Source of the DNA: Thalassolituus maritimus
Lineage (GTDB): Bacteria > Pseudomonadota > Gammaproteobacteria > Pseudomonadales > Oceanobacteraceae
Reading direction: 5' to 3'
Assembly: GCA_913019975.1 (NCBI GenBank)
Contig: CAJWBH010000009.1
Coordinates: 1 to 64,000, forward strand
Length of the DNA: 64,000 bases
The notes below the pieces were generated by a model. It saw nothing but the letters and a program-made list of their open reading frames with translations, did not search any database and had not been told where the DNA came from. The position numbers were made by a program, and so were the translations under genes. How positions within the stretch are numbered: position 1 is the stretch's first letter; every line of letters begins with the position of its first letter. This document shows, piece after piece, positions 36,997 through 50,406 of the stretch.

Positions 36997-38400
36997 TCAC
37001 TTCCCAATACAGAAGCTTCCAAAAATCTCACCCAACAAATCATCAGCGGTAAACGCGCCAGTGATTTCATTCAGCGCATTCTGGGCCATGCGCAGATCTT
37101 CAGCGAGCAGTTCGCCTGCGCCCATACCTTCAAGTTGCTGGCGACCGTAGGCTAGGGCGTCTTTGGCGCGATTAAGGGCGTCGATGTGGCGACGGCGGGC
37201 AAGAAAGCCACCTTCGTTGGCTGCGTTGTAGCCCATCACGTCTTTGAGGTGTTCGCGCAAGGTATCTACGCCGGCGTTCTGTTTTGCAGAAAGCGTGATG
37301 GTTGGATAGTTGGCGTTTGAGCCTTCGGTCGTATCCAGGCCAATGTTCTCAGTCGAGAGATCGGCTTTGTTGCGGATCACGGTAACGCGTCCGCTGGCGA
37401 GCAGGTCATCAGTCTGCTGTTCGAGTCCGCGTTCATCGTAGAGGGCGTGCAGGAGCTTCTCAGGGTCGGTTTCGTCTGTGGTTGAGTCGATCATCAGCAG
37501 AATGCGATCCGCCTTGCTGATCTCGTCCCAGGCACGCTGAATACCTATGCGTTCAACTTCATCGGGTGCATCACGCAAACCTGCGGTGTCGATGATGTGC
37601 AGCGGCATACCGTCGATATGGATATGTTCTTTCAGTACATCGCGGGTGGTACCAGCGATGTCGGTCACGATGGCGCGTTCCTGGCCAGCCAATGCATTCA
37701 GCAGAGAAGATTTACCAGCGTTCGGGCGCCCAGCGATCACGACGTTCATGCCTTCACGAAGAATGGCACCCTGATTTGCCTCGCGCAGTACTTTTTCTAA
37801 CGCCTGTTCGACGTCAGTAAGCATGGCTTCGACTTTGCCATCACTGAGAAAGTCGATTTCTTCTTCAGGGAAATCGATCGCGGCTTCGGTATACATCCGC
37901 AGGTGTATCAGTTGATCGAGCAGTTCATGTACTTTCTTTGAGAATTCACCCTGCATAGAGCGCAGCGCACAACGTGCCGCTTGCTCAGACGCTGAGTCGA
38001 TCAGGTCGGCGATGGCTTCAGCCTGAGCCAGATCCAGTTTATCGTTTAAGAAAGCGCGCTCTGAAAATTCGCCGGGGCGGGCCATCCGACACCCAAGTGC
38101 CACGACTTCCTTCAAGAGCAGATCGAGCACCACAGGCCCACCGTGGCCCTGAAGTTCGAGCACATCTTCGCCAGTAAAGGAATTCGGATTCGGGAAGAAG
38201 AGGGCGATACCTTCATCAAGCACAGTGCCATCAGCGGCCTTAAAGGGTCCGTAATGTGCGTAACGGGGTTTTGGTTCATAACCCAGAATGGCGCTTGCCA
38301 CATACCTGGCCTTTTCACCTGACACGCGAATAATGCCGACACCGCCGCGCCCCGGGGCAGTTGCGATGGCTGTAATGGTGTCCTGGTGTACCTGGGTCAT
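36997..38400 (-). CDS. mnmE: tRNA modification GTPase MnmE
   Basis: 467 aa. Partner of MnmG in cmnm5U34 synthesis. The N-terminal tetrahydrofolate-binding domain begins [21 protein letters not shown]. The G domain has [14 protein letters not shown] (G1), [13 protein letters not shown] (G3) and RNKAD (G4). The C-terminal CIGK motif is intact. It follows yidC in the usual order, but mnmG is 15.5 kb away. Confidence 0.97.
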   Translation of the reverse strand: MTQVHQDTITAIATAPGRGGVGIIRVSGEKARYVASAILGYEPKPRYAHYGPFKAADGTVLDEGIALFFPNPNSFTGEDVLELQGHGGPVVLDLLLKEVVALGCRMARPGEFSERAFLNDKLDLAQAEAIADLIDSASEQAARCALRSMQGEFSKKVHELLDQLIHLRMYTEAAIDFPEEEIDFLSDGKVEAMLTDVEQALEKVLREANQGAILREGMNVVIAGRPNAGKSSLLNALAGQERAIVTDIAGTTRDVLKEHIHIDGMPLHIIDTAGLRDAPDEVERIGIQRAWDEISKADRILLMIDSTTDETDPEKLLHALYDERGLEQQTDDLLASGRVTVIRNKADLSTENIGLDTTEGSNANYPTITLSAKQNAGVDTLREHLKDVMGYNAANEGGFLARRRHIDALNRAKDALAYGRQQLEGMGAGELLAEDLRMAQNALNEITGAFTADDLLGEIFGSFCIGK

Positions 38401-38492
38401 GGTCTGGCCTTTTGTTTCTTGATAGTCCTTATCTCTCTAAGACCATCATGACATCGGAGTGTCGTGTGTAAATGCGCCCATTTTAAGGCAAC

Positions 38493-38518
38493 AAAAAAGG
38501 CGCCGCAGCGCCTTTTTA
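38493..38518 (-). terminator. rho-independent terminator after yidC
   Basis: A GC stem AAGGCGC-CGCA-GCGCCTT with flanking A and T runs lies 16 bp after the yidC stop. In minus-strand sense it ends in six T residues. It separates the rpmH-yidC unit from mnmE; the symmetric A/T runs could also work on the plus strand. Confidence 0.8.
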
Positions 38519-38533
38519 AGATTGGTCAGAGCG

Positions 38534-40201
38534 TCAGCTCTTCTCAATCTGTTTGGTAATGACGTACTGCTGTGCAATCGAGAGTACGTTGTTCACTACC
38601 CAGTACAGTACCAGACCTGCAGGGAACCACAGGAAGAATACTGTGAAGATCACTGGCATCAGCTGCATAACACGCGCCTGCATCGGGTCTGGCGGTGTTG
38701 GGTTCAGCTTGAACTGGATGAACATAGATGCGCCCATCAGTAATGGCAGGATGAACAGCGGATCTTTGATCGACAAGTCTTCAATCCAGAGGAAGAAAGG
38801 CGCCTGACGCAGTTCTACCGATTCCATCAGCACCCAATACAGCGCGATGAATACTGGCATCTGAACCAGGATCGGCAAACAACCACTGAGTGGATTGATC
38901 TTCTCGGTCTTGTAGAGCTTCATCATCTCCTGACCAAGTTTCTCGCGGTTATCACCGTAGCGCTCTTTGATTTCCGCCATTTTCGGTGCAACTTTGCGCA
39001 TATTCGCCATTGAACGGTACGACATCGCCGACAGCTTGAAGAACACAAGTTTAATCAGAACAGTCAGCAGGATAATGGCAACACCCCAGTTACCAACGAA
39101 GTCGTGGATGTTATCCAGCAACCAGAACAGCGGCTGCGCTACCCACCAGAGGATGCCGTAGTCGATCACCAGGCTCAGGTTTGGTGCGATTTCTTCCAGA
39201 CGATCCTGAATCTTAGGGCCTGTATAGAGCTGAGCACCCATGGTCGCGGTTTCACCCGGAGCCACGCTAACGGAGTTATCGTAGAAACCAAAGATGTAGT
39301 TTCCTTTCACGTAACGACCGTTGTAGGTGTGCTGCTGATCCTGTGCAGGAATCCACGCAGATACGAAGTAGTGTTGCAGAATGGCAGCCCAGCCACCTTC
39401 TTCAACACTTTTGAATTTGCCTTCTTCGAGGTCATCAAAACCTACTTTCTGGTAACGCTCTTCACTGGTGGTCAATGCGGCACCCAGATACGCCTGCATA
39501 CCCATGCTGCTTGACTGAGAAGGGTCATCAGAACCGTCGCGCTTCAGCTGTGCATAAAACGCACCCTGCCATGGCTCCTGCGAGATGTTGCGTACTTTGT
39601 AGCGCACATCCATCAGGTATTCACCGCGCGTGAAGGTGAAGATTTTTTCTACGTACGCTTTTTCAGACTGGTGAGTCAGCACAACTTCGAGTGTGTCTTC
39701 GCCTTCGTTCAGCGTGTATTCAGTATTTTCCGTGCTGTACAGCGCACCGTTGTTTTTGTCGATGCCGTCACGTCCAACCAGGCCGCTTTGTGCGATAAAG
39801 AGACGACTGTTGCTGTTTTCAAGCAAGGTAAATGGAACGTCTTTTTGTTTAATCGACTTTGAATACTGAGGTAAACGAACCGAAACAACCTGACCGCCCT
39901 TAGGATTGATCTCTACGTTGAGAACATCGGTCTGCACTGTGATGACGTCACCCGTCGGTGGGGCAACTTCAGGCATATCAGCTGCGCTGACCGCTGGTTG
40001 ATCACTGACATCCGGTACGTCTGCATCTACGGCATCGGAAGTGTCTGGGGTATCAGAACCAAAATCTGGTGCTGATTCGTTGCTGGTTTCAGCAACTGGG
40101 GTCGTAACGTTCTCAGTTCCGTAATCCTGATTCCAGGCAAGAATCAGCATATAAGAGGAGATCGCAAGTCCTGCATAAATGACTAAACGGCGGATATCCA
40201 T
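38534..40201 (-). CDS. yidC: membrane protein insertase YidC
   Basis: 555 aa from ATG 40199-40201 (MDIRRLVIYAGLAISSYMLI); a longer in-frame upstream ORF overlaps yidD and is not the start. It inserts and folds inner-membrane proteins, including AtpE. An N-terminal membrane helix is followed by an acidic linker, the large periplasmic P1 domain, and the conserved C-terminal five-helix core (GVAIILLTVLIKLVFFKLSA, INPLSGCLPILVQMPVFIAL). It starts 2 bp after yidD. Confidence 0.96.
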   Translation of the reverse strand: MDIRRLVIYAGLAISSYMLILAWNQDYGTENVTTPVAETSNESAPDFGSDTPDTSDAVDADVPDVSDQPAVSAADMPEVAPPTGDVITVQTDVLNVEINPKGGQVVSVRLPQYSKSIKQKDVPFTLLENSNSRLFIAQSGLVGRDGIDKNNGALYSTENTEYTLNEGEDTLEVVLTHQSEKAYVEKIFTFTRGEYLMDVRYKVRNISQEPWQGAFYAQLKRDGSDDPSQSSSMGMQAYLGAALTTSEERYQKVGFDDLEEGKFKSVEEGGWAAILQHYFVSAWIPAQDQQHTYNGRYVKGNYIFGFYDNSVSVAPGETATMGAQLYTGPKIQDRLEEIAPNLSLVIDYGILWWVAQPLFWLLDNIHDFVGNWGVAIILLTVLIKLVFFKLSAMSYRSMANMRKVAPKMAEIKERYGDNREKLGQEMMKLYKTEKINPLSGCLPILVQMPVFIALYWVLMESVELRQAPFFLWIEDLSIKDPLFILPLLMGASMFIQFKLNPTPPDPMQARVMQLMPVIFTVFFLWFPAGLVLYWVVNNVLSIAQQYVITKQIEKS

Positions 40202-40203
40202 GA

Positions 40204-40506
40204 TCAGGGTTTCCGTTGGCAACAATGAGTTGAATGAGTGTGTGTTTCCAGATCTGGTACCAGATCGACACCGTGACCACCCCATGGGTGACAACGGCCA
40301 ATACGACGAAGTGCTAACCAGCCTCCACGAAGGATTCCGTAACGACGGATGGCTTCTTCAGCGTATGAGGAACAAGTGGGGTAGTATCGACAACGACTGG
40401 GAAGCATCGGACTGATGGCATACCGATATACAGAAATCAGCGTCAGGGCTATCCTGGCTACAGGATTAACGCCGCGGTTTGCGTTTTCTGCCTTGGTGTT
40501 TGCCAT
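40204..40506 (-). CDS. yidD: membrane protein insertion efficiency factor YidD
   Basis: 100 aa. The YidD signature [19 protein letters not shown] and [15 protein letters not shown] is intact. An amphipathic N-terminal helix ([16 protein letters not shown]) probably associates with the membrane. It overlaps the 3' end of rnpA by 41 bp in another frame, the usual arrangement. Confidence 0.95.
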   Translation of the reverse strand: MANTKAENANRGVNPVARIALTLISVYRYAISPMLPSRCRYYPTCSSYAEEAIRRYGILRGGWLALRRIGRCHPWGGHGVDLVPDLETHTHSTHCCQRKP

Positions 40507-40855
40507 GGGGTTTCTTCAGTCTGAACCAGAGGCTGTCGATCATCTCACGAATCTGCTGATTGTCCAGCTGAACGATTCCCGAACGTGCCAAAATGACAAA
40601 GTCATGGCTGGCGAGATCATGCTGATGCTGTCGGAAAGATTCGCGTACCAGGCGTTTAACCCGGTTGCGATCTACCGCTAGCTTGAGCTGTTTTTTCGCC
40701 AGAACAAAACCGACACGAGGTCGGTTCAGTTCGTTGGGAGCAGCCAGTACCAGAAGGTGAGGCGTGCTACCGCGCAGAGCTGTGTTATCGAAAACACGTT
40801 TGAATTCTGCCGGTCTCAGCAGCCGTAAGTCTTTACGGAAGCAATGGTCCGGCAT
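40466..40855 (-). CDS. rnpA: ribonuclease P protein component
   Basis: 129 aa. The protein subunit of RNase P, which matures tRNA 5' ends. The RNR motif is visible as [20 protein letters not shown], with FVLAKKQ before it. The C-terminal tail is Lys/Arg-rich ([11 protein letters not shown]). It lies 30 bp downstream of rpmH and overlaps yidD. Confidence 0.96.
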   Translation of the reverse strand: MPDHCFRKDLRLLRPAEFKRVFDNTALRGSTPHLLVLAAPNELNRPRVGFVLAKKQLKLAVDRNRVKRLVRESFRQHQHDLASHDFVILARSGIVQLDNQQIREMIDSLWFRLKKPHGKHQGRKRKPRR

Positions 40856-40885
40856 ACTTCTCTCTGCGCAGATAAGTTACAGCAA

Positions 40886-41032
<147 letters not shown>

Positions 41033-41079
41033 TCAGTGTGAACAGGCCCAGATAATCAGGGCAATTTTTAGGGCCGGGA

Positions 41080-41108
41080 ATTGTATGCAAAAGAAACACT
41101 TAACGCAA
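41080..41108 (-). promoter_or_regulatory. predicted rpmH promoter
   Basis: On the minus strand TTGCGT, a 17-bp spacer and TACAAT lie 60-88 bp upstream of the rpmH ATG. It is the best promoter-like sequence in the dnaA-rpmH gap for this direction. Confidence 0.6.
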
Positions 41109-41241
41109 CGCTGAGATCGCTTTGTTTATGAACTTTCTGAAAAACGTGAAGACCGGTCATTCTGATGAATATTTATGTTTTAAGTACTGATGATGTTTGA
41201 TGAAGAAGAGAAGAAATCTGAAGTTATTATTAAAACGAGCG

Positions 41242-41500
41242 CTTAATTCTGTTGATAACTCAAAAAACTCTATTATTTTCAATGGATTAGACTAGAAATA
41301 AGTCTGCGGATAAACGAGGTAAAGACTGTCCGGAAGTTGGGTTCATCTGGTGGACGAAACCATGGGTTATACACAGTGATGACCGGATCGCGAGTTGTTC
41401 ACAATTTCATTCACCCCTTAAAAGACAAGCTGTTAAGAGACTTATCCACAGGTCAGGTGGTAACTTTGTTCATCAGAATGACGTATTTCTGTGGATAACC
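41242..41500. other. DnaA-box cluster between rpmH and dnaA, candidate oriC or dnaA control region
   Basis: Three strong DnaA boxes are seen: TTATACACA (41367-41375), TTATCCACA (41442-41450) and TGTGGATAA (41490-41498). Weaker matches are TTGTTCACA (near 41396), TGCGGATAA (near 41305) and TGTTGATAA (near 41250). The stretch 41160-41280 is AT-rich. Gap length (551 bp) and location fit the Pseudomonas-type oriC; boxes near the dnaA start may also autoregulate dnaA. Confidence 0.65.
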
Positions 41501-41571
41501 AGCACTTCCTCGGGTAGTATGTCCGTCTTCTTTATAGCTATTCATTTCGACGTCAGGATTCAGAGGTGCAT

Positions 41572-43110
41572 GTGACGGGTTTGTGGGAAGACTGCCTGGG
41601 GTATCTGCAGCACGAGTTACCCGCACAGCAATACAACACATGGATTCGTCCTCTGACCGCCAGCGCTGATAATGGACAGCTCGTCCTGAGTGCGCCTAAC
41701 CGGTTTGTAAAAGACTGGGTAAGAGATAAGTACCTTCAACGTATTCAGGAAATCATCTCAGATCTTAATGGCGGCTTGCTCACGCACGTTAATATAGTCG
41801 CGGGTGAGTCCCGTCCTATGTTTCAGCGTCCGACGACACCGCCGCCTCGCCCAGAGCCTCGTTCTATAAAAGACGATACGATGAGCTTTGCCGCGCCGCG
41901 AGAACCCGCATCTAAGATAGAAACTGCGCCATTGGGCGGCTCTTACAGTGCTGAACCTATGGCGTTTGCTGAAGATCCTGGCCCGTCAGCTGCTGAACTT
42001 GCGGTGGTTGATCCGGTAACTGAGCCCGCGCCGGTTGCACCGACTCCGCCACCTAAAAGAAAGGTGCAGGTTGAAGGTGGCTTGCAGCATCAGAGCTTTC
42101 TTAATCAGAACTTCACTTTCGATACCTTTGTAGAAGGTAAGTCGAACCAGCTGGCGCATGCCGCTGCGAAGCAGGTGTCTGATAATCCTGGTGGCTCGTA
42201 CAACCCACTCTTTATATATGGTGGTGTTGGTCTGGGTAAGACCCACTTGATGCACGCGGTTGGTAACTACTTACAAACCAAGAACAAGAACGCCCGTGTA
42301 CTTTACGTGCACTCAGAGCGTTTTGTTCAGGATATGGTGAAAGCACTCCAGTTGGGTGCGATTAACGAATTTAAGCGTTTTTACCGTAGCCTCGATGCCT
42401 TGCTGATTGATGATATTCAGTTCTTTGCAGGCAAAGAGCGCTCGCAGGAAGAGTTCTTCCATACCTTTAATGCCTTATTAGAAGGTGGTCAGCAGATGAT
42501 TCTGACCTGTGATCGGTATCCGAAAGAGATCGCGGGTCTGGAAGAACGTCTGAAGTCACGTTTCGGCTGGGGTCTGACGGTAGCGGTTGAACCACCTGAA
42601 CTTGAAACGCGTGTGGCGATTCTGATGAAGAAGGCCGAGCAGACAGGGATGAATCTTCCGGATGATGCTGCTTTCTTTATTGCTCAGAAAATTCGTTCTA
42701 ATGTGCGTGAGCTGGAAGGGGCACTGAAGCGTGTCGCTGCAAATGCTCAGTTCACTGGCAGTGAAATCACTCTACCTTTTATTAAGGAGTCGCTGAAAGA
42801 CTTGTTAGCGCTCCAGGATAAACAGGTCAGCATTGAAAATATTCAACGTACGGTCGCAGAGTATTACAAAATCAAGATGTCTGATTTATTATCTAAGCGC
42901 CGTACACGCTCGATCGCGCGACCTCGTCAGGTCGCCATGGCATTGAGCAAAGAACTGACAAATCACAGTTTGCCTGAGATAGGCGAATTGTTTGGCGGCC
43001 GGGACCATACAACGGTCTTGCATGCGTGCCGCAAGATTAAAGAATTGCAGGAATCCAGTGCTGATGTGCGGGAAGATTATAAGAACCTGCTGCGCTTACT
43101 GACAACCTAA
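41572..43110 (+). CDS. dnaA: chromosomal replication initiator DnaA
   Basis: 512 aa. Domain I ([20 protein letters not shown]), a long Pro-rich linker, the AAA+ domain with Walker [17 protein letters not shown] and Walker [11 protein letters not shown], and the domain IV DNA-binding signature [15 protein letters not shown] are all intact. Two GTG codons are possible starts (41566 and 41572). The second is better spaced from the CAGAGG Shine-Dalgarno and gives the usual N-terminus. It heads dnaA-dnaN-recF-gyrB. Confidence 0.97.
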   Translation: MTGLWEDCLGYLQHELPAQQYNTWIRPLTASADNGQLVLSAPNRFVKDWVRDKYLQRIQEIISDLNGGLLTHVNIVAGESRPMFQRPTTPPPRPEPRSIKDDTMSFAAPREPASKIETAPLGGSYSAEPMAFAEDPGPSAAELAVVDPVTEPAPVAPTPPPKRKVQVEGGLQHQSFLNQNFTFDTFVEGKSNQLAHAAAKQVSDNPGGSYNPLFIYGGVGLGKTHLMHAVGNYLQTKNKNARVLYVHSERFVQDMVKALQLGAINEFKRFYRSLDALLIDDIQFFAGKERSQEEFFHTFNALLEGGQQMILTCDRYPKEIAGLEERLKSRFGWGLTVAVEPPELETRVAILMKKAEQTGMNLPDDAAFFIAQKIRSNVRELEGALKRVAANAQFTGSEITLPFIKESLKDLLALQDKQVSIENIQRTVAEYYKIKMSDLLSKRRTRSIARPRQVAMALSKELTNHSLPEIGELFGGRDHTTVLHACRKIKELQESSADVREDYKNLLRLLTT

Positions 43111-43147
43111 CGCCTGTTAGCTCAGGCTCCGGACCGAGTGGAGAACC

Positions 43148-44248
43148 ATGAAATTCGTAATATCCAGGGAAGCCCTTCTGCGCCCACTGCAATTGGTAGC
43201 AGGTGTTGTAGAAAAGCGTCAGACTCTGCCAGTACTTTCAAACGTACTGCTTGAAATTGAAGGTCAGCAGCTGTCGCTCACAGGTACCGACCTTGAAGTT
43301 GAGCTGGTAGGCCGGGTCACTCTTGATGAAGTCGGCCAGGAAGGTTCGATTACGGTTCCAGCGAAAAAGCTGATGGATATCTGTCGCTCTCTGCCGGATG
43401 GCGCTCAGATTGAGATCGAACAGGATGAAGCGCGCGTTAATGTTCGCTCAGGTCGTTCGCGCTTCACGCTTTCTACTCTGCCTGCGACGGAATTCCCGAA
43501 CGTGGATGCGATTGCCGACGAGCAGTCTTTCTCTCTGCCACAAGCCAGCCTGCGTCATATTATTGATCGCTCAAGCTTTGCCATGGCGCAGCAGGACGTT
43601 CGTTACTACCTGAACGGTATGCTGATGGAAGTTACCGCTGACAGTCTGCGCGCTGTTGCTACCGACGGCCACCGTCTGGCGACCTGTGTTACAGAAGTCT
43701 CTGGTCTGTCTGAAACACGTCAGATCATTCTGCCGCGTAAAGGTGTTCTGGAGATGGCGAAACTGCTGACTGATCCAGAAGCCAGCGTAAGCCTGTCGCT
43801 GAGTGCCAACCATCTGCGTGCTCAGACTGAAGAGTTTACCTTCACTTCGAAACTGGTCGACGGTAAGTTCCCGGATTACAGCCGTGTGATTCCTAAGGGC
43901 GGTAATAACGTGGTTCTGGCTGATCGTACAGATCTGCGTCAGGTGTTTAACCGTACTGCGATTCTTTCTAATGAAAAGTATCGTGGTGTTCGCCTGGTGC
44001 TGGGTACCGATACGCTTCAGGTATTCGCGAATAACCCAGAGCAGGAAGAAGCCGAAGAGACGACAGCGGTTGAGTATCAGGGCGATGCGCTTGAGATCGG
44101 CTTCAACGTTTCTTACCTTCAGGATGTTCTTGGCGTTATTTCAACCGAACAGGTTAAGTTCACACTGTCGGATGCAAACAGCAGCGCATTGATTGAAGAG
44201 CCAGACAGCTCTGACGCTATGTACGTTGTTATGCCGATGCGTCTGTAG
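43148..44248 (+). CDS. dnaN: DNA polymerase III sliding clamp beta
   Basis: 366 aa, the standard length. It forms the dimeric ring clamp that tethers polymerase III. The N-terminus MKFVISREALLRPLQLVAGV, the mid sequence RYYLNGMLMEV and the C-terminus YVVMPMRL are typical. It is 37 bp downstream of dnaA. Confidence 0.98.
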   Translation: MKFVISREALLRPLQLVAGVVEKRQTLPVLSNVLLEIEGQQLSLTGTDLEVELVGRVTLDEVGQEGSITVPAKKLMDICRSLPDGAQIEIEQDEARVNVRSGRSRFTLSTLPATEFPNVDAIADEQSFSLPQASLRHIIDRSSFAMAQQDVRYYLNGMLMEVTADSLRAVATDGHRLATCVTEVSGLSETRQIILPRKGVLEMAKLLTDPEASVSLSLSANHLRAQTEEFTFTSKLVDGKFPDYSRVIPKGGNNVVLADRTDLRQVFNRTAILSNEKYRGVRLVLGTDTLQVFANNPEQEEAEETTAVEYQGDALEIGFNVSYLQDVLGVISTEQVKFTLSDANSSALIEEPDSSDAMYVVMPMRL

Positions 44249-44267
44249 TCTCAGGCGTTTCTGATTT

Positions 44268-47767
<3,500 letters not shown>

Positions 47768-47784
47768 TCCGCTCTGTCCCTTTG

Positions 47785-47800
47785 TGTTCCACGTGGAACA
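47785..47800. promoter_or_regulatory. parS site 3 (downstream of gyrB)
   Basis: Third exact TGTTCCACGTGGAACA, in the short gap between the gyrB stop and its terminator. All three sites lie within 3.1 kb, about 36-39 kb from parAB. Confidence 0.9.
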
Positions 47801-47830
47801 CAGGGAAAGTCGATACGATAAAAACCTCTA

Positions 47831-47868
47831 AAAAAGCCCCGGCTGATATGTGTCAGTCGGGGCTTTTT
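47831..47868 (+). terminator. gyrB rho-independent terminator
   Basis: AAAAAGCCCCGGCTGA, a short loop, then TCAGTCGGGGCTTTTT. The strong GC stem ends in a T-run 64 bp after gyrB. Flanking A and T runs make it possibly bidirectional. Confidence 0.9.
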
Positions 47869-47891
47869 GTTCAGTAAGGAAAGTATAAAAA

Positions 47892-48191
47892 ATGGAAATA
47901 AGTTTCGGGAGATGCGTCCGCTGCAAACACAGCATGCGTAATAGAATTGGAGCGCTGAACTTCCGCTGGAAGCAAGGCGGGGGAGTCAGGTGCCCTCACT
48001 GTAAACTTGCTTATGCCTCTGGGTACGACTTGCCTTTCCCTATCGGGGCTATTTACTGGCTATGCTGGGCCGGTCTTTTCTTTGTATTAAACGTCGGAGG
48101 TTTTATTGGGATGTTGCTGTTCATTTCGGTATTCCTATTGATACAGCTATATCTTTCCCCAGTAGTGTCCTATCGATCTCTACGAAAGTGA
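47892..48191 (+). CDS. zinc-ribbon membrane protein of unknown function
   Basis: 99 aa. Two CxxC pairs (CVRCKHSMRNR and RCPHCK) near residues 8-11 and 34-37 form a probable zinc ribbon. Two hydrophobic helices follow (IGAIYWLCWAGLFFVLNVGG, IGMLLFISVFLLIQLYL). It overlaps the Fic gene by 12 bp, tail to tail. Not recognised further. A Shine-Dalgarno (AAGGAAAG) precedes the ATG. Confidence 0.65.
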   Translation: MEISFGRCVRCKHSMRNRIGALNFRWKQGGGVRCPHCKLAYASGYDLPFPIGAIYWLCWAGLFFVLNVGGFIGMLLFISVFLLIQLYLSPVVSYRSLRK

Positions 48192-49322
48192 TACGGCTAT
48201 TTGATATCTCGTACTCCTCCCGCCCTCGGGTAACCTCTGAATACACCCTTTTGCCACAAGGTCAGCAAGATGCCTGGTGGCAGTGGCTTTACTTACCTTG
48301 GCGACTTTCTGGTACTGAGCCGCACTGATACCATGTTCGAATCCTTTGGGCCCGCCATCTAACAGGCGGTTCAGCACCCTACGTTGTTCGGCAGACAGTG
48401 GCATATCACGAAAAGTCTGCCAGAACCTGGCTTTGACGATTGTGCGGTCAATCTGGTTTATGGCGTTGTTGACTGAGGTCAGTAAGGTTTTGAGGAACCA
48501 CTGACACCATTCGGTGATGTCTGATCCCCGTTCGTCGTCGCGGTGCCATTGAGCCGTCTCAAGAGCGTTGTAATATTCTGAGCGCATATCAAGTATTGCT
48601 ACCGACATCGCGAACAAGCGAACGCTCTGTGAATCTGACTGAGCCAAGGCCATATCGGTAATAGCGCGGGTCAGGCGGCCGTTGCCGTCGTCGAATGGGT
48701 GCAGGGTGACAAACCAGAGGTGTGCAGTGGCAGCTCGCAGAAGCGGGTCAGTGTCCTGACAATCAGCGCCTTGGTTAAACCAGTCACAAAAGTGTTGGAG
48801 TTGTGACTCAAGGCCATCTCTGGGCGGCGCTTCGAAATGCACTTTCTGGCGATCAAGGCGGCCGCTGACAACTTGCATAGGTTCCGGGCCTCTTAGCTGT
48901 CCGACTCTGATTTTCTGAGTGATTGATAACACGGACTCAGGGAAGAGAAGTTTCTGCCAGTAACACAGACGTTCCTGCGTGAGGGGTGAATCCAGATTCG
49001 TGAGCGCATCTATTAATAGTTCAGCCAACCCTTCCGAGCGATCACTGACGGGGTAGGGCTCCGCTTCGCTGATACCAAGATGTCGTGCCAGCGAGGAACG
49101 CACGGAGCTTGCATTCAGCTCTTCGCCCTCGATGGCAGATGATGCCAGAAGGTTCTGCAGCAGTGTGTCCAATGCCTGGTCTTCGGAGTTACTGCTGACA
49201 CTTTGTTTGCCTTGTAGCAGACCAATGCGTTTGTGGCACTCGCGCAGCAGCGGCTGAAGAACATCGTTGTCCCAGTAGAATTCGGTCCATTGGCTGTTCT
49301 GCCATATCCAGCGTTGATTCAT
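48180..49322 (-). CDS. Fic family protein (DUF4172-Fic-wHTH)
   Basis: 380 aa. Fic proteins usually transfer AMP to target proteins. The catalytic motif HPFDDGNGRLTRA is at about residues 207-219. An inhibitory helix motif SSAIEGEE (61-68) precedes it, placing it in the N-terminally inhibited class. The N-terminus WIWQNSQWTEFYWDND is of DUF4172 type. The C-terminus has a winged-helix-like region (ISAAQYQKVAKVSKATATRH), suggesting DNA binding and self-regulation through the palindromes upstream. Confidence 0.88.
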   Translation of the reverse strand: MNQRWIWQNSQWTEFYWDNDVLQPLLRECHKRIGLLQGKQSVSSNSEDQALDTLLQNLLASSAIEGEELNASSVRSSLARHLGISEAEPYPVSDRSEGLAELLIDALTNLDSPLTQERLCYWQKLLFPESVLSITQKIRVGQLRGPEPMQVVSGRLDRQKVHFEAPPRDGLESQLQHFCDWFNQGADCQDTDPLLRAATAHLWFVTLHPFDDGNGRLTRAITDMALAQSDSQSVRLFAMSVAILDMRSEYYNALETAQWHRDDERGSDITEWCQWFLKTLLTSVNNAINQIDRTIVKARFWQTFRDMPLSAEQRRVLNRLLDGGPKGFEHGISAAQYQKVAKVSKATATRHLADLVAKGCIQRLPEGGRSTRYQIAVSLS

Positions 49323-49361
49323 TGCCTGCTCACTGTTGTATCAATACTTGCCGATGAGCTG

Positions 49362-49420
49362 ATTATATACTTTATTCGGCTCATAGTATGAGCCGAATAA
49401 TAGAGCCTATTCGGCTCATT
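49362..49420 (-). promoter_or_regulatory. palindromic operator and -10 element of the fic gene
   Basis: ATTCGGCTCATA (49374-49385) and TATGAGCCGAAT (49387-49398) form a perfect 12-bp inverted repeat with 1-bp spacer. A third half-site, ATTCGGCTCATT, is at 49409-49420. A perfect TATAAT on the minus strand (49362-49367) abuts the palindrome, so a bound protein would cover the -35 region. The Fic protein's own winged-helix domain is the likely ligand. Confidence 0.75.
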
Positions 49421-49589
49421 GTCATGCTCCGAGGTATATTCAGGAAATAAGATGAACCCACAACGTCCGCAGTGGCGCGTGAGGACATGCCTCAGCCATT
49501 GAGAAAATCGCCGTCCTCAGTAATGATGAAGGCAAGCAGGCGGGCCTGTATGGCCGCTGAACGGGTTTTTAAAGCAAAGGAGTTGTCGT

Positions 49590-50366
49590 ATGTGCATTCA
49601 GTGCAGTGTTGGCGCTGGCGGCGTAAATATGAAGTCTGATGTACGTATCGTGCAGGCGGCGTTGAATCAGGCTCTCAGCCCGGAGAATCCTTTAGTAGTT
49701 GACGGCCTGATTGGCCCGGCAACCATCAGTGTGATTGATGCTTTTCAGCGTGGGGCAGTGGGGCTTAATCGCCCTGATGGACGGGTCGACCCTAACGGTC
49801 GCACGTTACGTACTTTGAAAGGCCTGCAGCCGAAGGCGTTTTCCAGTGATTGCCTGGCAGCAGTTATGCCGACCGCACCTTTATCAAAGATCGAAACCTA
49901 TTTTCCGCTGATGCAGACTGCCGCTGAACAGACAGGGTGTGTTTCTGGTGCTCGCCGCCTGGCGCACTTTCTCGCTCAGATCGGACACGAGAGTCTGTCG
50001 CTCTTCTATACCGAAGAGCTGGCTTCTGGACAGGCTTACGAAGGGCGCTCTGATCTGGGCAATACCCAACCCGGTGACGGTGTTCGCTTTAAGGGTCGTG
50101 GGTTAATTCAGCTGACAGGACGTTATAACTACGAGCAGTACGCAGAGTACGCTGGGATAGATACGTCGCAGCCGGATTGGCCAGAATTACTGTCCACCCC
50201 TGAGCATGCGTTAAAGGTGAGTCTCTGGTTCTGGGAAACCCGGCACCTGCAGGAAAAGGCCGATCAGGATGATCTGTTGGGTATTACCCGCAGGGTCAAC
50301 GGCGGCTATAACGGCCTCTCTGATCGGCAGGCGTACCTGCAGCGGGCGAAGTTCTTTCTGGAATAA
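49590..50366 (+). CDS. GH19-type lysozyme/endolysin with N-terminal peptidoglycan-binding domain
   Basis: 258 aa, no signal peptide. Residues 10-80 form a PG_binding_1-like domain (VRIVQAALNQAL, VDGLIGPATISVIDAFQRG). The GH19 domain follows with HFLAQIGHESLSLFYTEELA (catalytic Glu) and FKGRGLIQLTGRYNYEQYAE. The start ATG has AAGGAG upstream. Lone phage-type endolysin or a cell-wall-targeting effector are both possible. The 267-bp gap upstream also holds a short ORF (49452-49502) of 16 codons that I cannot support as a gene. Confidence 0.8.
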   Translation: MCIQCSVGAGGVNMKSDVRIVQAALNQALSPENPLVVDGLIGPATISVIDAFQRGAVGLNRPDGRVDPNGRTLRTLKGLQPKAFSSDCLAAVMPTAPLSKIETYFPLMQTAAEQTGCVSGARRLAHFLAQIGHESLSLFYTEELASGQAYEGRSDLGNTQPGDGVRFKGRGLIQLTGRYNYEQYAEYAGIDTSQPDWPELLSTPEHALKVSLWFWETRHLQEKADQDDLLGITRRVNGGYNGLSDRQAYLQRAKFFLE

Positions 50367-50406
50367 GCTCGGCTGTCGTCTGGCTGGCCTGACTGTTAAC
50401 CCGTGC

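Noticed and set aside
49452-49502. 16-codon ORF (MNPQRPQWRVRTCLSH) with a weak AGGA upstream, considered as a leader peptide
   Set aside because: No downstream attenuator hairpin with a T-run and no run of regulatory codons; composition is unremarkable.
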